Shown here: positions 34,066 to 49,000 of the stretch, one piece after another
Numbering within the stretch: the stretch's first letter is position 1
How the letters are laid out: each line of letters opens with the position of its first letter
Assembly: GCA_914767715.1 (NCBI GenBank)
Contig: OU612069.1
Location: 6,076,001 to 6,140,000 of the forward strand
Direction of reading: 5' to 3'
DNA: 64,000 nucleotides
Origin: Membranipora membranacea
Lineage: Eukaryota; Bryozoa; Gymnolaemata; Cheilostomatida; Membraniporidae
Notes under the pieces: model-generated
Database searches by the model: none
Told to the model about the DNA's origin: nothing
Seen by the model: the letters and a program-made list of their open reading frames with translations, nothing else
Made by a program: the position numbers and the translations under genes

Positions 34066-37000
34066 GTTTGTGATTGTTGCGGCTTTGAATAGTGTTCCAT
34101 GTTCCCTGCATTGGTGGTGGACATTTTACAGTTCAGAGATATGTAACTTGCATCATATTCGAACAGAAAGTGGATCTGATATTCATATGCAGTATCAAGT
34201 TCAATAATCATACATGACATCGTCGGGTTGGGAATCGGAATATCAAGGTGAATGATTGTAACAGTTATATCCATAGTACACGGGTTCTAAGGGTCTGTTT
34301 AATTGTCCCCCTGCATTGGATGTGTCGGAATATCAAGGTGAGTGATTGTAGCTGATAGTTGATTAATATTGCAAGGTATAGTCACTCACCACATTTCGAA
34401 GAATGAGCAGTGAAATAGTGGGCGCCTTAGGGGCTAGGCCGTGATGTCTGCGCCATTTTGCTCTCAGTTTGTAGGGAGGTCGGAGCACACCTGGGGGTCC
34501 GACAAGTCCCAGTTGTCAGTGGACTGCAGTGGGACTCGAAACCCACGACCTTCAACATTACGTGTTGAAGGGACAGCGCTCTAACAAACTGAGCCACCTC
34601 CTACTCCTTGTGATTGTAGCGGTTATATCAATAGTACCGTGAGTTCTCAGTGTCTGCTATAGCTGTCTCCCTGTATTGGAGGCAGAAGTATGTAACTTGT
34701 TGTCATTCTGCCCGGGGATTTAGATAGAACTCTTTGTTCCACCCACTATATTATTGGAACGCAAGGCCAATCTGGACATCACTTTGCAGTCTCCATTTCA
34801 GTATACATACAAGACATCCAGGTTTTTCGACCTGGCCATTGCCAGGGGTCCCATAGTGGGATGGGAGTAGACCTTCAAGCATGCAGTTGCGAAGAAACAG
34901 CTCCTGTCCAGAAGGTGTTACTGCTCAAACATCCCATCTTCGTTTTGTTGAAAGTCATCCTACCCCCAGGAGATATAAATATAACAAACCCACTGTGACT
35001 GGTCTTTCAATGCTGCACTTCAACAGTATATGACCATTATATCAGCAAAAAATGAGATTCTTTTCACATAAACTAGTTGTTTAGAGTTTAGACAAAGGAA
35101 TATGTACCTGGCAATGATTATGTTGAGAGACCATCTGACACCATGTTTTAGAATATCAACAGCATGCAAACTTGACAATTGATGCGATTCATACCATGTG
35201 GAAGAACCATTTGATGGCATTGTCAAACCATTGTTTTCATTAGATTGAGATAGATATTTTATTGCCTTGATTTTATTTTTGTTGTATTATCTTGATTTTG
35301 GTGTTTTTCGCACATCAGGGAGAGCATCTTTCGATGATGGTAGCTGCAAATAGTAATGTATATATGTATATTAAAAGTGAAGTGTCCCTTGAACAACATT
35401 CATCGATAAGTTGTTCATATATTTTTCAGATTCTTTAGAGGGGTCACCAGCATATGATGGCAGCTTTTACGAGGATGATATCCACCAAGCCATGGGTAGG
35501 CTAAAATATACATGTAAAAGTCCATATTTGCTGGATAAGCTGATGGGTCACAATACAAATGAGACTCAACATCTTACCAACAGGTAATTTTTGCAATGTC
35601 ACCATCTTTCTGTCACTCTTGGTTTGGTTTGGTTTCTATTTTATCGAACAAGTTAAAATATAAGAAACTCAAAATATTACGTAAAGTGGTGTTGAGGCCT
35701 ACATGCGCAATAGCTTTGACAATCTTGCAGCTAGTAGAGGCCCAAGGCCAAATTGTCGTAAAAGATGCGGCAATAGAATTCAATTATATTACGATGAAGC
35801 AAGTTCCAACCTCAAAGCCAAGAGGTGACACTCTAGCCCTCGTCTGTATAATCAGGAGCAAACACTGTAAGTTTCTCTATGTCTCTCTGCGTTTCCTCAA
35901 TTTTAAGTTATTTGTTCTGTCACTGCATGAAAAACATTCAAAAATATGATTGCAGATTGCCAATAAAAGTATATATATATATATATAAGTCTCTATCCAC
36001 AATAATACCGCTTTATCCAGCTTGCTATCCAAATTCTCTTCCCGAATAAAATACAGGCTGTTAACTGTGAGGCCTGTTCAGATATAACAATAATATGTTA
36101 ATTTTTTGTTGATGCTCATGACTAAGACAAAACAGATTTCCAAAGACCATATATTTACCATTGTAGTCAATGATATTCATGGATTGGGAAAACATATCTG
36201 ACCCTGGACAAGCATATGGCAGTTTATGTATGAATGCTGGAAACAATTCCTCATCTCTGATTGGTCCCAAAGCTCCCTAATGCTACAGCTGACCCCTGGT
36301 ACTTATTTGTCAAGTAGCTTGTCCGAGTTTTTAAAGGTCGTTTCTGGGACGTCAGTCAATGCATATCATAAAAGCTGCCAAAATTTTAGCTAGCTCCAAT
36401 CACTTATTTTCTTATATACTGATGTAATTTTCCCATAAATAGCCGTACTGTGTATTTTACCACTAATCCATGAATTCATATTAATGATTGTAGTAGCTGC
36501 GATGAAGCTCACTCTCAGAGCGTGGCGTACTCTCCGACAGCAGACATCACCCACGCTTCGACTATATACAACGATGTGACGCCGCAGTGTGTTCCCTACG
36601 GTAGATCTGATCCCGAGTCACATCATGAACCATCTCCTCATCCTTACAGACCTGCCATATACAGCTGTAATTCACCTCTAGTCCTCGAGGTATGTGGACC
36701 GTATCCCCGCACTGAACTTGTAATATTCTATTGCATGATTATCTCAAATCAGATCATGAATCAATCCATATGCCACTCAATTTTGGTGATTTTGGCTGGA
36801 AATCGGATAATAGAAGACCAGGGCATAAGAGGTACTTTGATCAAATTGACTCTAACTATCAAAGAAACAGATTCTTAAAGTGCGATTTTGAGATCAGGGT
36901 GAACACATCGTAAGCTGCAGCTTTTTTGCTCAGAAACTCAATTATTCAGATTACTTGAGATCAAAGTATAACATATCCATATGACTGCTCTAAACCAATT

Positions 37001-40000
37001 ACTGCCATCTCATAGATTAAGTCAGCGTTGGTCTCGTGCCTTGTTCCTTTTATGTATTTTTTTAAAAATAAACAACCCTCCACAATCCACTACCTGTCAT
37101 TGTTTTGCTGTTAAACATTCTAATGCTATTATTAGAATTTCTATGAAGGTGATGATGATATTGACAGGCGGACTCGTACCACAACAATTACAGGTAATAT
37201 ATATAACACAAATAGTACAGGTTATATTACCACAACTGCAACATTATCCATTCAGCAGACAATTGTTACAGGTTATTTGCATGCTATATACTTGAAATAA
37301 AAGTCATCTCAAAATACTGAGTTGTCTGCTTAATGTCAAGGAGCAGACAACTTTATACTACCAAGTTGATGTTCACTTTGGAGTTTTTTACTACAGTATA
37401 AAATTTCCTTTATGAAAATCAAGGTGTGATTAATCTGCCTGCTATAAAACTGACTTCTTATGCGATGTTTGATTATATATAACCACTAACATATATTCAT
37501 ATCAGTATGTCTAACATTACATTATATTATTTATATTAGACATAAAAAATAAAATATATAAATTGATATTTTTATTCTGCTTTGCAGGTACATTGAGCCG
37601 TAGATCTTACAGTAGAGTATCAGGGGTAGATAACTTAGCAGACAGTCATATTGTAGTATATAATGAGGAAACTGACTACGAGAATACTACAGATGAAGAG
37701 GAGGGACAGGAGGGGGACAACTCGGTATATCACTCATCTAATGAAGACATGCAGAGTACCTCCGCCTACTCTCATCACTCTGAGCCGACTACTGATGCAG
37801 GTAACAGTTAGATCAAGTATAGTTTAGTTTATCATCTGATCTGATATCATCATGTGATAACAAAAATGGATCACGGGGTGCTCTGGGTAAAAACTGCACT
37901 AGAAATTTATCAGCTTACATAATAATAGTTGGCACGGTATGATGTAAAAAGATTAAAAAAGCTCCGAGGTCTCTTCTCAGTGCAATATCGCTTCAGTCTA
38001 AAATTACTGACTGTCCAAGAAGATTTTGTGAGTAGACATTACAAATATTATATTATGTAACGGGTGGGTAGGATCATTTAAAACTTTACTAAAGTATGAC
38101 CTAATTTGCCTGTAATTTGGGTTCGCGCCTCACCAGTAGACTGGGAACAACTGGAATGCAGGCAAGTTGGATGAAAATTGATCTATTGAATAATATTATG
38201 AAACCTATATATGTGAGCTTGGAAGGGAGAGGATAAACGCAGGAGATTATTGATGTTTGTACAATGTATATTATAGGCAGCAAGGGTGCAGCCTGTTGGA
38301 TATAGGTTAAGGCTTGGGATCTTTATTAAAATGCGAGTGAGCACCCCCCTTGCACCGGTAACTGCCCCCTAAAAACTCACTAGCAAATGTGACTGCTAGA
38401 TTTCTTGGTCCAAAAACCTGGATACAAAGGAGCAGGTTTTCAGAAGCCAGTGAAGGGATTTTTTAAAGCTGCAGGCATGATAATACAGTAATTTGGTCAG
38501 TTTTAACGTGTAGAGAGTTCTGAGTGTGCCGGAAATAGATGCATATTGCATAAGTTTATTTCTTGTGATTCACAATAGTAACATATCATTTCCTCGACTT
38601 CCGGGTGGTGCGGCTTCTCATTTTTATACAAAACTTATGAAATGATACTAGCTAGAGCTTATTATCCTAAAATCACCACTGCTTGATAGGCCAAATATAT
38701 ATATTTTTAGTGACCAATTCAGGATTGATTTCACCTGGAGGTTAGACCACAGAAGAGGAAAGGAGCAACTGGCTCTAAAATCCTCACTAATTCTGACTGA
38801 ATGACACCGCCCTTCCCTCCTGGACTAGCTTTTACTCACTGTTGTTAATTTTACTCACAGTTATTATTGAAATATACTTTTTATAGGCGATCAAGATGAT
38901 GCAACCAGTCTTTGTTGCACAGCAGATGAGGATGAGGTTTCTGCACCCGAAGCCCTAGCTCCTTATTCCCAATTCGGTTAGTAAATCTGTGTTTGGAAAA
39001 TTGCCAGGGGTTGCCAAGTGCACAAAATGGGGTATGAAAATAAAACCCTTCGAGATTTGCTGTTTAGTAGGAAACAGAAGATTGGGCTGCCCCTAAAGAG
39101 GGACGCAAGGTGCCCTAAATCCTCATACTGAGAATGTGATACATCCTAGAAAACTAGAATACATCCTAGAGGTGAGGCCATAGAAGACCTAATCATGGGT
39201 GTGCAGCGAGCTGCCAAAACTGAACTTGCACTAATCGGCCATTGGTAATGACACTTTGATCTTAGGCAATAGGCTGAGATTTGCATGTATCTTCATTGTC
39301 ATCATCTTAAATCTTTCTCAGTTTGTAATGTAAACCATTATCTGCTTGGTTAACTTTTAAATGTAGTTTATACATATTTAATAGTAAAATAGTTATAGAT
39401 AATAAAATAGCTTGATGAGACAACTCTGAAACAGAAGAATAGTCTATATTCACCTTTCTCTTACTCTGACAGGATTAGGAGGGGCGATAGTTGGAGGTAT
39501 GATTAGACAGAGGAGACAAACCTATTCCTGTAACAGCCCGTTTATACTACATCGCCACAGCGAGCACACATCTCCTATCGATATGTCTGCTAGGCATAGT
39601 AATACACCTCGTGTGTGGTGAGTGGAGCTATGCACCCCTGAGGTCACCTTCGATATAATGCTTAATTAACCATAGAGCAGAACAAAGACTCACTCATCAC
39701 CTAAGCCTTTTGGCTTCATTCCTGTGATCTTTGAGTGTAGTGGGTATCTACTGTCGATAAGACTGTTGATAAGTCTGTCAGGCACAGTATTACACCTTCT
39801 GAGAACACATAACTAAAAGTGTATTGAAATTCCTCAACTCTTTTAGTAAGATATATCTACTGATAAGTTACTATCATCACAGTCTGGAATCAATATTACA
39901 CCAAATGATAACACAACAATGGTCCCTGTTTTTATCTCTAACCTCTTCCCTGTGGCTCATTTCTAGTTAGGTGACGTAACAATAATTATACCTCTCCTTA

Positions 40001-43000
40001 CTTTGTGTGTTGTAGCTTGGCAGGGTTGAGCCGGTTGAGACTTCAGTCCAGAGAGATGCTCTACTTGGATACGAATGAGATGTTAGTCCTTCCCTCAACT
40101 GTTGGTGAGCCTGCTGACCAGGTGATCCCTGAGCACCACCTGGAGCAGCCGTTACTCGCCACAGAACATAATCAGTCAGAACGATCATCTCTTCAGGAGA
40201 AGAGAACTTCACATTGCTCATCAGATACAAGAATTAATATAGACATGAATGGTCTCGAAGCAGGTATTGCTAGCTACTGTATTGTTAGCTACTGTGTTGT
40301 TGGCTACTTGTATTGTTAGCTATTTTCACCTACACTTAGCCAATGTGTTGGCACTGATTGGCTGGTGGGAGATGGAGATTCAATGCTAGGTCAGATGGTA
40401 CTTTCCTGAAAGAACCTATTAGTGTTATAGTGACATGTAAGAGTAATTCATTTTCACTTTCACTGTATTTCACTTGTTATATTTTGTGAGCTGGCATTGG
40501 CTCTCTCTCCCACCCAAAAGTCGATCAGATAAGAGCCCTCACTTTGGCTACCTACCTTGTGGGAAAAATTAAATTGAAGCAAACTTGATAAGCTTGTAAA
40601 ACTCATAATTTATCTAACAGACTCTCTGTGTATACACCAAGTGGTGAAGTGACACAAAAACTTGGACACAGTTGTAACGAGCTGTTAAAGATTGGCAGTT
40701 GGTGATTCTTTTGAACTTACTTTTAACTTCAGACTCTACAGACTCTGAGGCAGAGAAGCAGTCTCAGAGTATAGGTGAACGTTTACTGAAGCAGGCCAGT
40801 CCTCATATAGCAGAGTATCTCAACTCTCAGTCTGAACAGTATAACAACAAATCTACTGCTGAGACAGGGGAGCTTAGTCATCGGTCGGCAGACCCGGCTC
40901 ATCATCTGTCGGCAGACCCTGCTCATCATCAGTCCGCTGACCCAGCTCCTAACATGGAGGGTTTGGTGGAAGGTGAAAGCGATCAACTTCCCGAGGAGTA
41001 TACTGCGGGTAAATCTCCCAATCAAGCTCATCTAGCAAGACTACGCAATGAATTTGTAAGTTTAGGGTAAAATATGTAAATAGACGTTGGGTAATTTTCT
41101 ACTAGCTCTATGTTCAAAATATTTAAGAGCCAAACATTACAACAATGATATGGTGGACACAAAGTTAATCTGACCGCGCTGACACTCATCAACAGGCTCA
41201 CGAAGAGAGACTCATACACAATAAGATTAAAAAATCAGTAAATACATGCTGCTTTGCTGCTGTTATTCTTTTTGTAAGCTCTTTATTGGCTGTCTATATC
41301 GTTACAACATTGAAATGATTTCCAAATAGTGCGGGAAGAAAGGTGAAAAGTAAAAAATAGCAAAAATGTTAGAGTGAGAATATAGTAACGTAAGAATGAA
41401 ATCTGAATGTATCTTTACTTCCTATCTTATGAATATATAAACTTTTATTGGCAACCAAAGTCATCTCATTAGTAATGTTTTTCATTAAGTGCCAGAAAAA
41501 AAATTGTCGATTAATTTGATAACATTTGGTTGAATAGCAATGCTCTAAATGATCTGAACTCCTATTTGTACAGACACCGAGGAAATCTGACCCCGCTGAC
41601 CTCGCTGACCCTGATCGGCAGCTGAGGCAGCAGGCCGGTAGTCTAGTAGATATGGAGAGAGAAGAAGCCCAAATGACTACAGAGACAGGAGCTGCTATAT
41701 TAGACGAGATTAGAGATATGCAGTTTATACTAGATCAAGCACAAGGTATGATAGTTATATAATATGAAAAATAATGTGAAACAAAGTATGAAGTTTCAAA
41801 AAAGGCAAAAAAGGTCATAATTATTACTGATTCAAATATAGTACCCTCAAGGAGATAAGTATCCGCAAGACAACAAGTTTGCTTATATGCACAGTTTTAT
41901 AACAGCAAAATTTGTGGCTAGCTGAAATTCATAAACCTTATAACATTACGCTTAGCTTCTGGTAAGTGCAGGCTGACATTGAATCACCCAAGACTTGCTG
42001 AACTGAACTCTAACCCATATTTCCTCTCTTAGGATTTGCTCACTCAATAAATACAAGCTGAGAGAATAAGATTGTAGAGTCACTACTAGTGACCTGTTTT
42101 TTATTTTTTTAAAGGAACAATACACTTCTGATTTCTGTTTGACAGCCAACGCAGCTCTGAAAAATGTATGCACATGCTAAAACTCTGGTATTATAGTGTA
42201 AAAACCCCTGTTCTGCTCAAATATGCATTCAAAATTGAAGTTGTGCATCCCCAACAAGAAATAAGACAACTAATAGAATCAAGTTTTTAGCTGAAATAGT
42301 TTGATTTTCTCAATAGGTTGTCTGCTCCTACCTGATGAAATAATACAGATGTATCATAATGCGCATGTGCATGATGTAATATTTTCTAGCCACCCAAACA
42401 TTTTGCTTTTAAGCCACATCCGGGAGGTTTTTCAACAGAAATGACTTGCAGCAATCAGAGGATTTTCTGAGTTTTATCAAACATTCACTGTTGAAACTAA
42501 AAGATGAGTTCAAAACCAACACCTTATGCTTTTGCTCCAACCAAGAATGGCCAGAAGCTTCCTTGGGAATTGGGGATACCTGAAGATGGGAGAGTTCTGC
42601 CTCCTGTCCCAACTGGACACAGAAATACTAGTGGGAGTATCAGTCAGGATCACCATCATCCGCTACTGGGAGTGCTGACCCCTCACCTTACCGACCAGGC
42701 AGGATGTGGGAGGCCTTTAGAGAGCAACAGAATGAGCAACAACATTTTGATCAGGTAATGTTTTGTAAAATTGCTTCAAGCTTTCATATAACATTGATCG
42801 TATCTGCATCCATATTCACACTTACATTACATGGGTCAGATCTTATAAATCTAAAACAGCTAAGCGAATACAATCCTTATTCAGTAAGATCAAGACCATG
42901 ATAGATTATGTTGCTAAATACCTATTTCAGAAGTGGTTAGAAGGGTTGCCTCAATTCTGGCAGCATGTGAAATGGTAGATACTTTTTTATTAGAGCATGA

Positions 43001-46000
43001 TTCCAGGTCGAGGTAGTATATTGACTTCCCTTTGATTATTATTTAGGTCGAACAAAGACCATCGCCACCGCCTCCACCACCACAGTGCAGGCAGATTCTG
43101 TAGTCAGGAGGAGAGATGTCTGTACCTGCCAGAGATGTCCAGCAGATCCAATCACAACATACACCCACATGCATGGCACAGCATCAAAACAAAACTATCA
43201 CAATTTTATTATACATAAATTTCCCCAAATCCCGGCTATCGAGGATACATAGATACCGTCATATTGGGTGTAAGGGGTATTTTTTTTTTTTCCGGTTTCT
43301 GTTTGTGTTTATTTGTAATAAAAGGTTCTTCTAAAAAAAAATGATGACATCGGAGCGATCAGGTAGTCAGAGACTAGAATGGCGACCGCCCGATTAACAG
43401 TATGACCAAGAACTATGTGGCCGAAGACAGCCCAAGGAACCCCGCCCGCCGCGCCTGCTGACTATGCACCACACCCCACAGGGCCCTGGTCAGCCGACCA
43501 CGCAGACCAAGGGGCTCACAAACCCGTTCACCAGGAAGGTACCTGTTGAGCAGGTTTACACCTGTCGTCAACAGGGACCTTGCCCCCCTGCAGTTGTTGG
43601 CTCTTTGAGGGACAACTCCAAGTTTACTTCTTGTGAAACTAACATTTGGTGAGCTCACACAGATCTCACAATTTGCAATTATTTTTGAATACAATATTAA
43701 AAAGCGATATTTAAATAGCATTTGCACCGGCATAATTTTAAGGTGCTCAAAGAATGAAGTTACATGGCCTCGCGGATGAATTTTTAAAATGACACGGAGT
43801 GCTGATTTTTGTAAAAGTAAAATTTGGTTTATCTCGCATTCAGCTGCATGGCCCCAGAACTCGATGCCGTAAATTAAGTGTGGGTAAAAAAATGTGTAGT
43901 ATAAATTTATCATCATTGGAATATCTAAATATGGTCTTATGGAACGCACGAGCAACAGTATAAAATTTAGCTTTTTACAAATTTGTACAATATGAGGTTT
44001 AAAAGTTATGTTACTGTCGAGCTCAATCCCTAAGAATTTTGTATTTAATTTATTATCAAGCTGGTTTCCACCCATATTTAAAATGTAGTTTTCCGGAGTT
44101 TTAATCAGTTTATTTGGAGCTTTAAAAATGACCTGGAAAGTTTAGAGTAATTCAAAATGAGCTTGTTTGCAATACACCAAGTTTCTACTTTGTGCAGATT
44201 TTCTTGCACTAAATGGGAATCTGTTGAAAAAATGTTTGTGTCATCTGCAAATAAAATATATTCAAGGTCAGGAGCTGCTTTTATAAGATCATTAATAAAT
44301 ATAAGAAATAAGATAGGGCCTAGAACTGAGCCTTGAGGTACCCCAATTTTAATCGGCAGCCATGATGAACTGTGCGAATCCAGCTTCACATACTGGTACC
44401 TCTCGGATAAATATGTTTTTACAAGATTACAAGCATCAGGGGTGAAATTATAGTAAGGTAGTTTTGCGATTAAAATTTCATGGTCTATGGTGTCAAAAGC
44501 TTTACTAAAATCTAGAAATATTCCTTGGGTTATGTCACTATTGTTAAAATTCTTATAGAGTTTCTCCATTAAGCGTGAAATAGCTAATGAAGTGTTGCGG
44601 TTTTCCCGGAAACCAAACTGGCTGTCGCTAAAAATATTGTTATTTTCAAAGTGGAAACGCAGCTGTGATGCTAAAGTCTTTTCTACAAGTTTGGATAATG
44701 CTGTTAAAATTGAAATCGACCTATAGTTATTAGGGTCTGACTTAGATCCCTTTTTGTGAAGTGGTGTTACACGGGCAATCTTTTGGCTATCCGGGAATTT
44801 CGAGGTACGCACTATTAAGTTAATCATGTGGGTTAAGATCGTAGAAAGTGTGGTTTTATTTTCTTTTATAAGGCTGATGGGTATTCCATCATAGCCCGTA
44901 GCTTTCCTTTCCGATGAACAGTTGATTACAGACTCAGTTATCTCATTAGAAATCTCTAAAAAGTCAAATGCTGGCAAATTATTGTCATTTATTAAATATG
45001 AGCTATAGCTGATTGTTGGAGTTGGGAGATCACCTGCTAAAGCTTTCCCCACACTAGCAAAATGAGTATTAAAAGCTTCAGAAATTTCTTGAATCGAAGT
45101 AATTTTTGTGCCCTGAGATTCTATGTACTGTGGTGGGGTATTTGCTTTCGAATCCCTATGTAACATTCTATTTATAAAATTCCATTTTTCATTTTGGTTG
45201 AATTTACAATTTTCAAATTCAGATTTATAAAACTCCTTTTTAGCACTTTTGATTGCCATTGTCACAGAATTACGGAACTTTATATATTTATCCAGAGCCA
45301 CCTTGTTAAATGGCTCTTCTTGCGTTTGCTTATAAGATTTTAAGCGTTCCTCCATCAGTTTGTGAATTTTATTAGTCATCCAGGGCTTTCTAAATTGCAG
45401 CTTTTTAATTTTCTTTCCAGTCTTGATTGTTGTTGCCTCAGATAGCTTTTCTTTAAAAGTGTTTGTAAATAATGCAAAAGCTGTATCTGGATCATTACAT
45501 TCAAGTACGTTTAACCAGCACTTCCGGTCATCGATTTTCTGTTTGAAAAGACTCCTATCAAGCCTAGACACTGTGAACTGTGATTGGGGCTTTGCTAATT
45601 TTAATTGATCAAAACAGATGCACCCAATGATAGGCAAATGGTCTGCCAAAATATCACTATTTACGGTGTACGATAACATTCTATTAGACAAATTCTTGAC
45701 AAAAATGTGATCCAAGAGGCTGGTTTTTGTCCGAACAAATCTAGTTGGACTATGGATGATATTGTAGAGACCATTTGAACTCATTAACCTCAAATAATTC
45801 AATGTCGAATTTTCAGTCTCATTATCTGGATTTAGATCAAAATTTAAATCTCCAACAAACACAGAATTCGCTGGTAAAGAAGGCAAATAAGCCTCCCAGT
45901 CAGTGAGGAAGGCCTCCCAACGCCCCGAGGGAGTGCGATACACAGGCAGCACCGAGCAAACAGGACGCCCCGAGCAGAATATACGAACCAACATAGCCTC

Positions 46001-49000
46001 AGCCCCTGTCAAGTGGACGTCCGTCACTCTAGCCTCCAGCTCATCGATCACATATATGCAAACACCTCCGCCGCCACCTTCAGGTCTAGATCTACAAAAC
46101 AAATTATACCCACTTAAAAAATATTTATCAAAAAATTCATGATCTGAGAACCAGGTCTCTGTAACAATGATGCATGAGAATTGAATATCCAGCTGAGTCA
46201 AAAGCAACTCGAGTAAAGGCAGTTTAGAGTTAAAACTACGAATGTTTACATGTAAAATGGATAACATGTTTCCTTTAAAATCAGAATAAGAAACTTTGAC
46301 ATCTTCCGGGTCAATCTTGGGTTTATGGTCAACGATATTAAATTCATCATAGTCATTTGGCTTAGCCATTGCTTGGCTGTGATGTTGAAGAGAATGTGTC
46401 AAGCATTTGTTTTGATAAGATTTTGATAGCATCACTATCGTTAGATTGCCTCATATAAACTTGGCCATGAAATGTCCAAGCATAGCGCCATTTCAATTCG
46501 ATCCTTTTTTTCCGAGCCCAATAGAAAAGACTTGAGCTTTTGACATGACCTCATTTATATAAATATGAGCAGATTCAGTAAATCCCAGGCTTGTCGTATC
46601 AACAGATTTAGTGGCAAACATCTTTCTAGCGTTATATAGTTTATCCCGAGCGGTCAGACTATTGAACTTCACCATTATCAGAGGTGGATCAGTTGCTTTG
46701 TCGGATTTTAGTCGGAAGGCAGATTCAATGTCAGCGTTTAATACTGTAGCACCAAGATGAGAGCTAAGTGTGGCCACGATTTTCGGCAGGTTTTCGTTGC
46801 GACTGATTGGTATGTTAGCCACTAGCAGGGCCTTTAAATTTTTGTCATTTTCAAGTTTGTCAACAGATTTGGCCACCTGTACCTCCCTATCTGTTCTGTT
46901 GCAAGCTGAAGTTTCCATCGATTTAACAGTCGTTTGTAAATTCGCCACCTGCAATTTGAGATCATCTACATCCTTACTGATGAAATTCAAGCCATTACCA
47001 AATTCCTTATGCTCGGATTCCAGAATGCCCAAACGAGTACCAATACTGTTGATTTGAGCCAGAAGATTGTCATACTGTAGGTCGGTTGCTTTTTTATTTT
47101 CATCCAACTTTTTCAGTATTTGCTGAAAGCAATCATCGTTTGCGCCGGTAGCATCGATCGCTGCCTCTTCGGACACTGATTTAATCTGTCGCCGTGTTCC
47201 AGACGCCATCTCTACAATGTGACAGGTGGTGGAGACTTACCCGATTTAGGGGCAGTTCACTAAGTTCCCTGCCCCTATTTTCAGATGTCGCTGTTGGTTT
47301 TTGGTTCAGATAGTGCTTCAGTTTTCCGATGTTAAGGTATATAGATTTATCCAGTATGGTTATTCTGATGAGATAATGATGTGCTGTAATAACTGAGTAG
47401 GCTTATGTTAATTAGCTTTTCTCTATCAATACTATCACTATACAATAGCAGAGAGCACGAAAACACAACCTCTCTCTATGAAAGCAACTAACTAAGTGTA
47501 TAATTGTACGGAGGCAGCTGTTAACAGTGAGAAAGTCCGTTGTTAGCAGTTAGAACTTTATCTATAATAATTGTTACAGCCCTGTATATCCAACCCTGAT
47601 TGGGACGAATTCATTTAGTATTTGTGAAGATGAAGCTTCCATTTGACTCCGTGCTTGTTACGTGCAAAATAAGTAGTATATGAGCAATATTATTTCAGCA
47701 TTATTGCTCTCATGTTTATAGAAAACATAAATTGTGCCTTTGGTTCTCCGCTAGCAACTCATAATTTTTACAGAATAACGTTTTAATCATAAGTCGTGTT
47801 CATAAGTCAACCGTGTCGCACTGTGTTAGTGGTGAACACTGAAACCTTGTACATATGTGTAATTTTATTCAGAATTCTTGCTCTCATGGTTGTAAAAAAG
47901 ATAACTCTTTGACTTGATTCTTTGCATGCAACTCAGGAAAAATCAATTTTATGTGTACATTTATAAGCATTTTTTACAGAATAGTATTTCAACTTTTTGT
48001 AAGAGTTTAGCCGTATTTCGGGTTCATATTTTTCAAACTCAGTGGTGTCTTTTTATTTATAGTGTGTTATTTGTTGTTTTGTATGTCCGCTGAATCCTGT
48101 ATTTCCTGAATAAAAATTATTTAGGATAATAAAAAAAATGCATAATCATTATTGGCTTCAATAGTTGTCAGTCGTGAAGCACCAGATATTTTTAGTTCTA
48201 AATCTGCACTGACCCACTTGCACATGGCCGCTCAGAGCAATGAACTCCCTCTCATTGTTCAGAGGGTCTCTATCATTAAACTTGGTTCTAGAGTCAATGG
48301 TCCCTTTACATTGCAGTGGCCAGTAAAAGTTTATGTTCAATGGCAACATTCTGTACACCATTGCAAGAATTTGTTGAAATTGTCTTTTGATGCTGACTAT
48401 ACTTACTCCGACTAACCTCAGCATCAAGTACTTCAAACTTTTCACAGTTTGGTATCAGCTGTTGACCTTGAACCACGTTCAGCTCTTATTAGCACAATGA
48501 CAGGACACATCTAGCGTGTAAAATCATCCAACATCTTCCTGTGGGAGGTTGTGCTAGTCTTTGTTCAACCTAGATAAAAATGTCCCAGTAGCAGATGATG
48601 ATGATCCTGTACTGGTACTCCCACTAGTATTTCTGCGTCTAGTTGGGACAGGAGGCAGAACTCTCCCATTTTCAGGTATCCCCAATTCCCAAGGAAGCTT
48701 CTGGCCATTCTTGGTTGGAGCAAAAGCATAAGGTGTTGGTTTTGAACGCATCTTTTAGTTTCAACAGTGAATGTTTGATAAAACTCAGAAAATCCTATGA
48801 TTGCTGAAGTTATTTCTGCTGAAAAACCTCCCGGATGTGGCTCAAAAGCAAATTGTTTGGGTGGCTAGAAAATATTACATCATGCACATGCGCATTATGA
48901 TACATCTGTATTATTTCATCAGGTAGGAGCAGACAACCTATTGAGAAAATCAGACTATTTCAGCTAAAAACTTGATTCTATTAGTTGTCTTATTTCTTGT

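Larger units (their letters stand above)
43280..47300 (-). mobile_element. Non-LTR retrotransposon (LINE, CR1/Jockey-like organisation), near full length
   Basis: Minus-strand element with ORF1 (46493-47209), ORF2 with endonuclease and reverse transcriptase (44105-46435, continuing frameshifted in 43413-44075) and a 12-base poly-T at 43280-43291 that reads as its poly(A) tail. Inserted inside the 7-kb DNA element, antisense to the host gene. The 5' boundary near 47300 is approximate, and no target duplication was identified. Two frameshifts make this copy inactive as written. Confidence 0.85.

Noticed and set aside
35596-35949. 117-codon ORF after exon 35430-35583
   Set aside because: It is intronic read-through sequence; the next exon (36494) joins in phase without it.
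36731-36913. 60-codon ORF with DFGWKSDNRRPGHKRYFDQI
   Set aside because: No acceptor or donor in the right phase and no relatives recognised; left out.
43464-43652. Plus-strand GC-rich ORF MHHTPQGPGQPTT...
   Set aside because: Shadow of the LINE ORF2 C-terminus on the minus strand.
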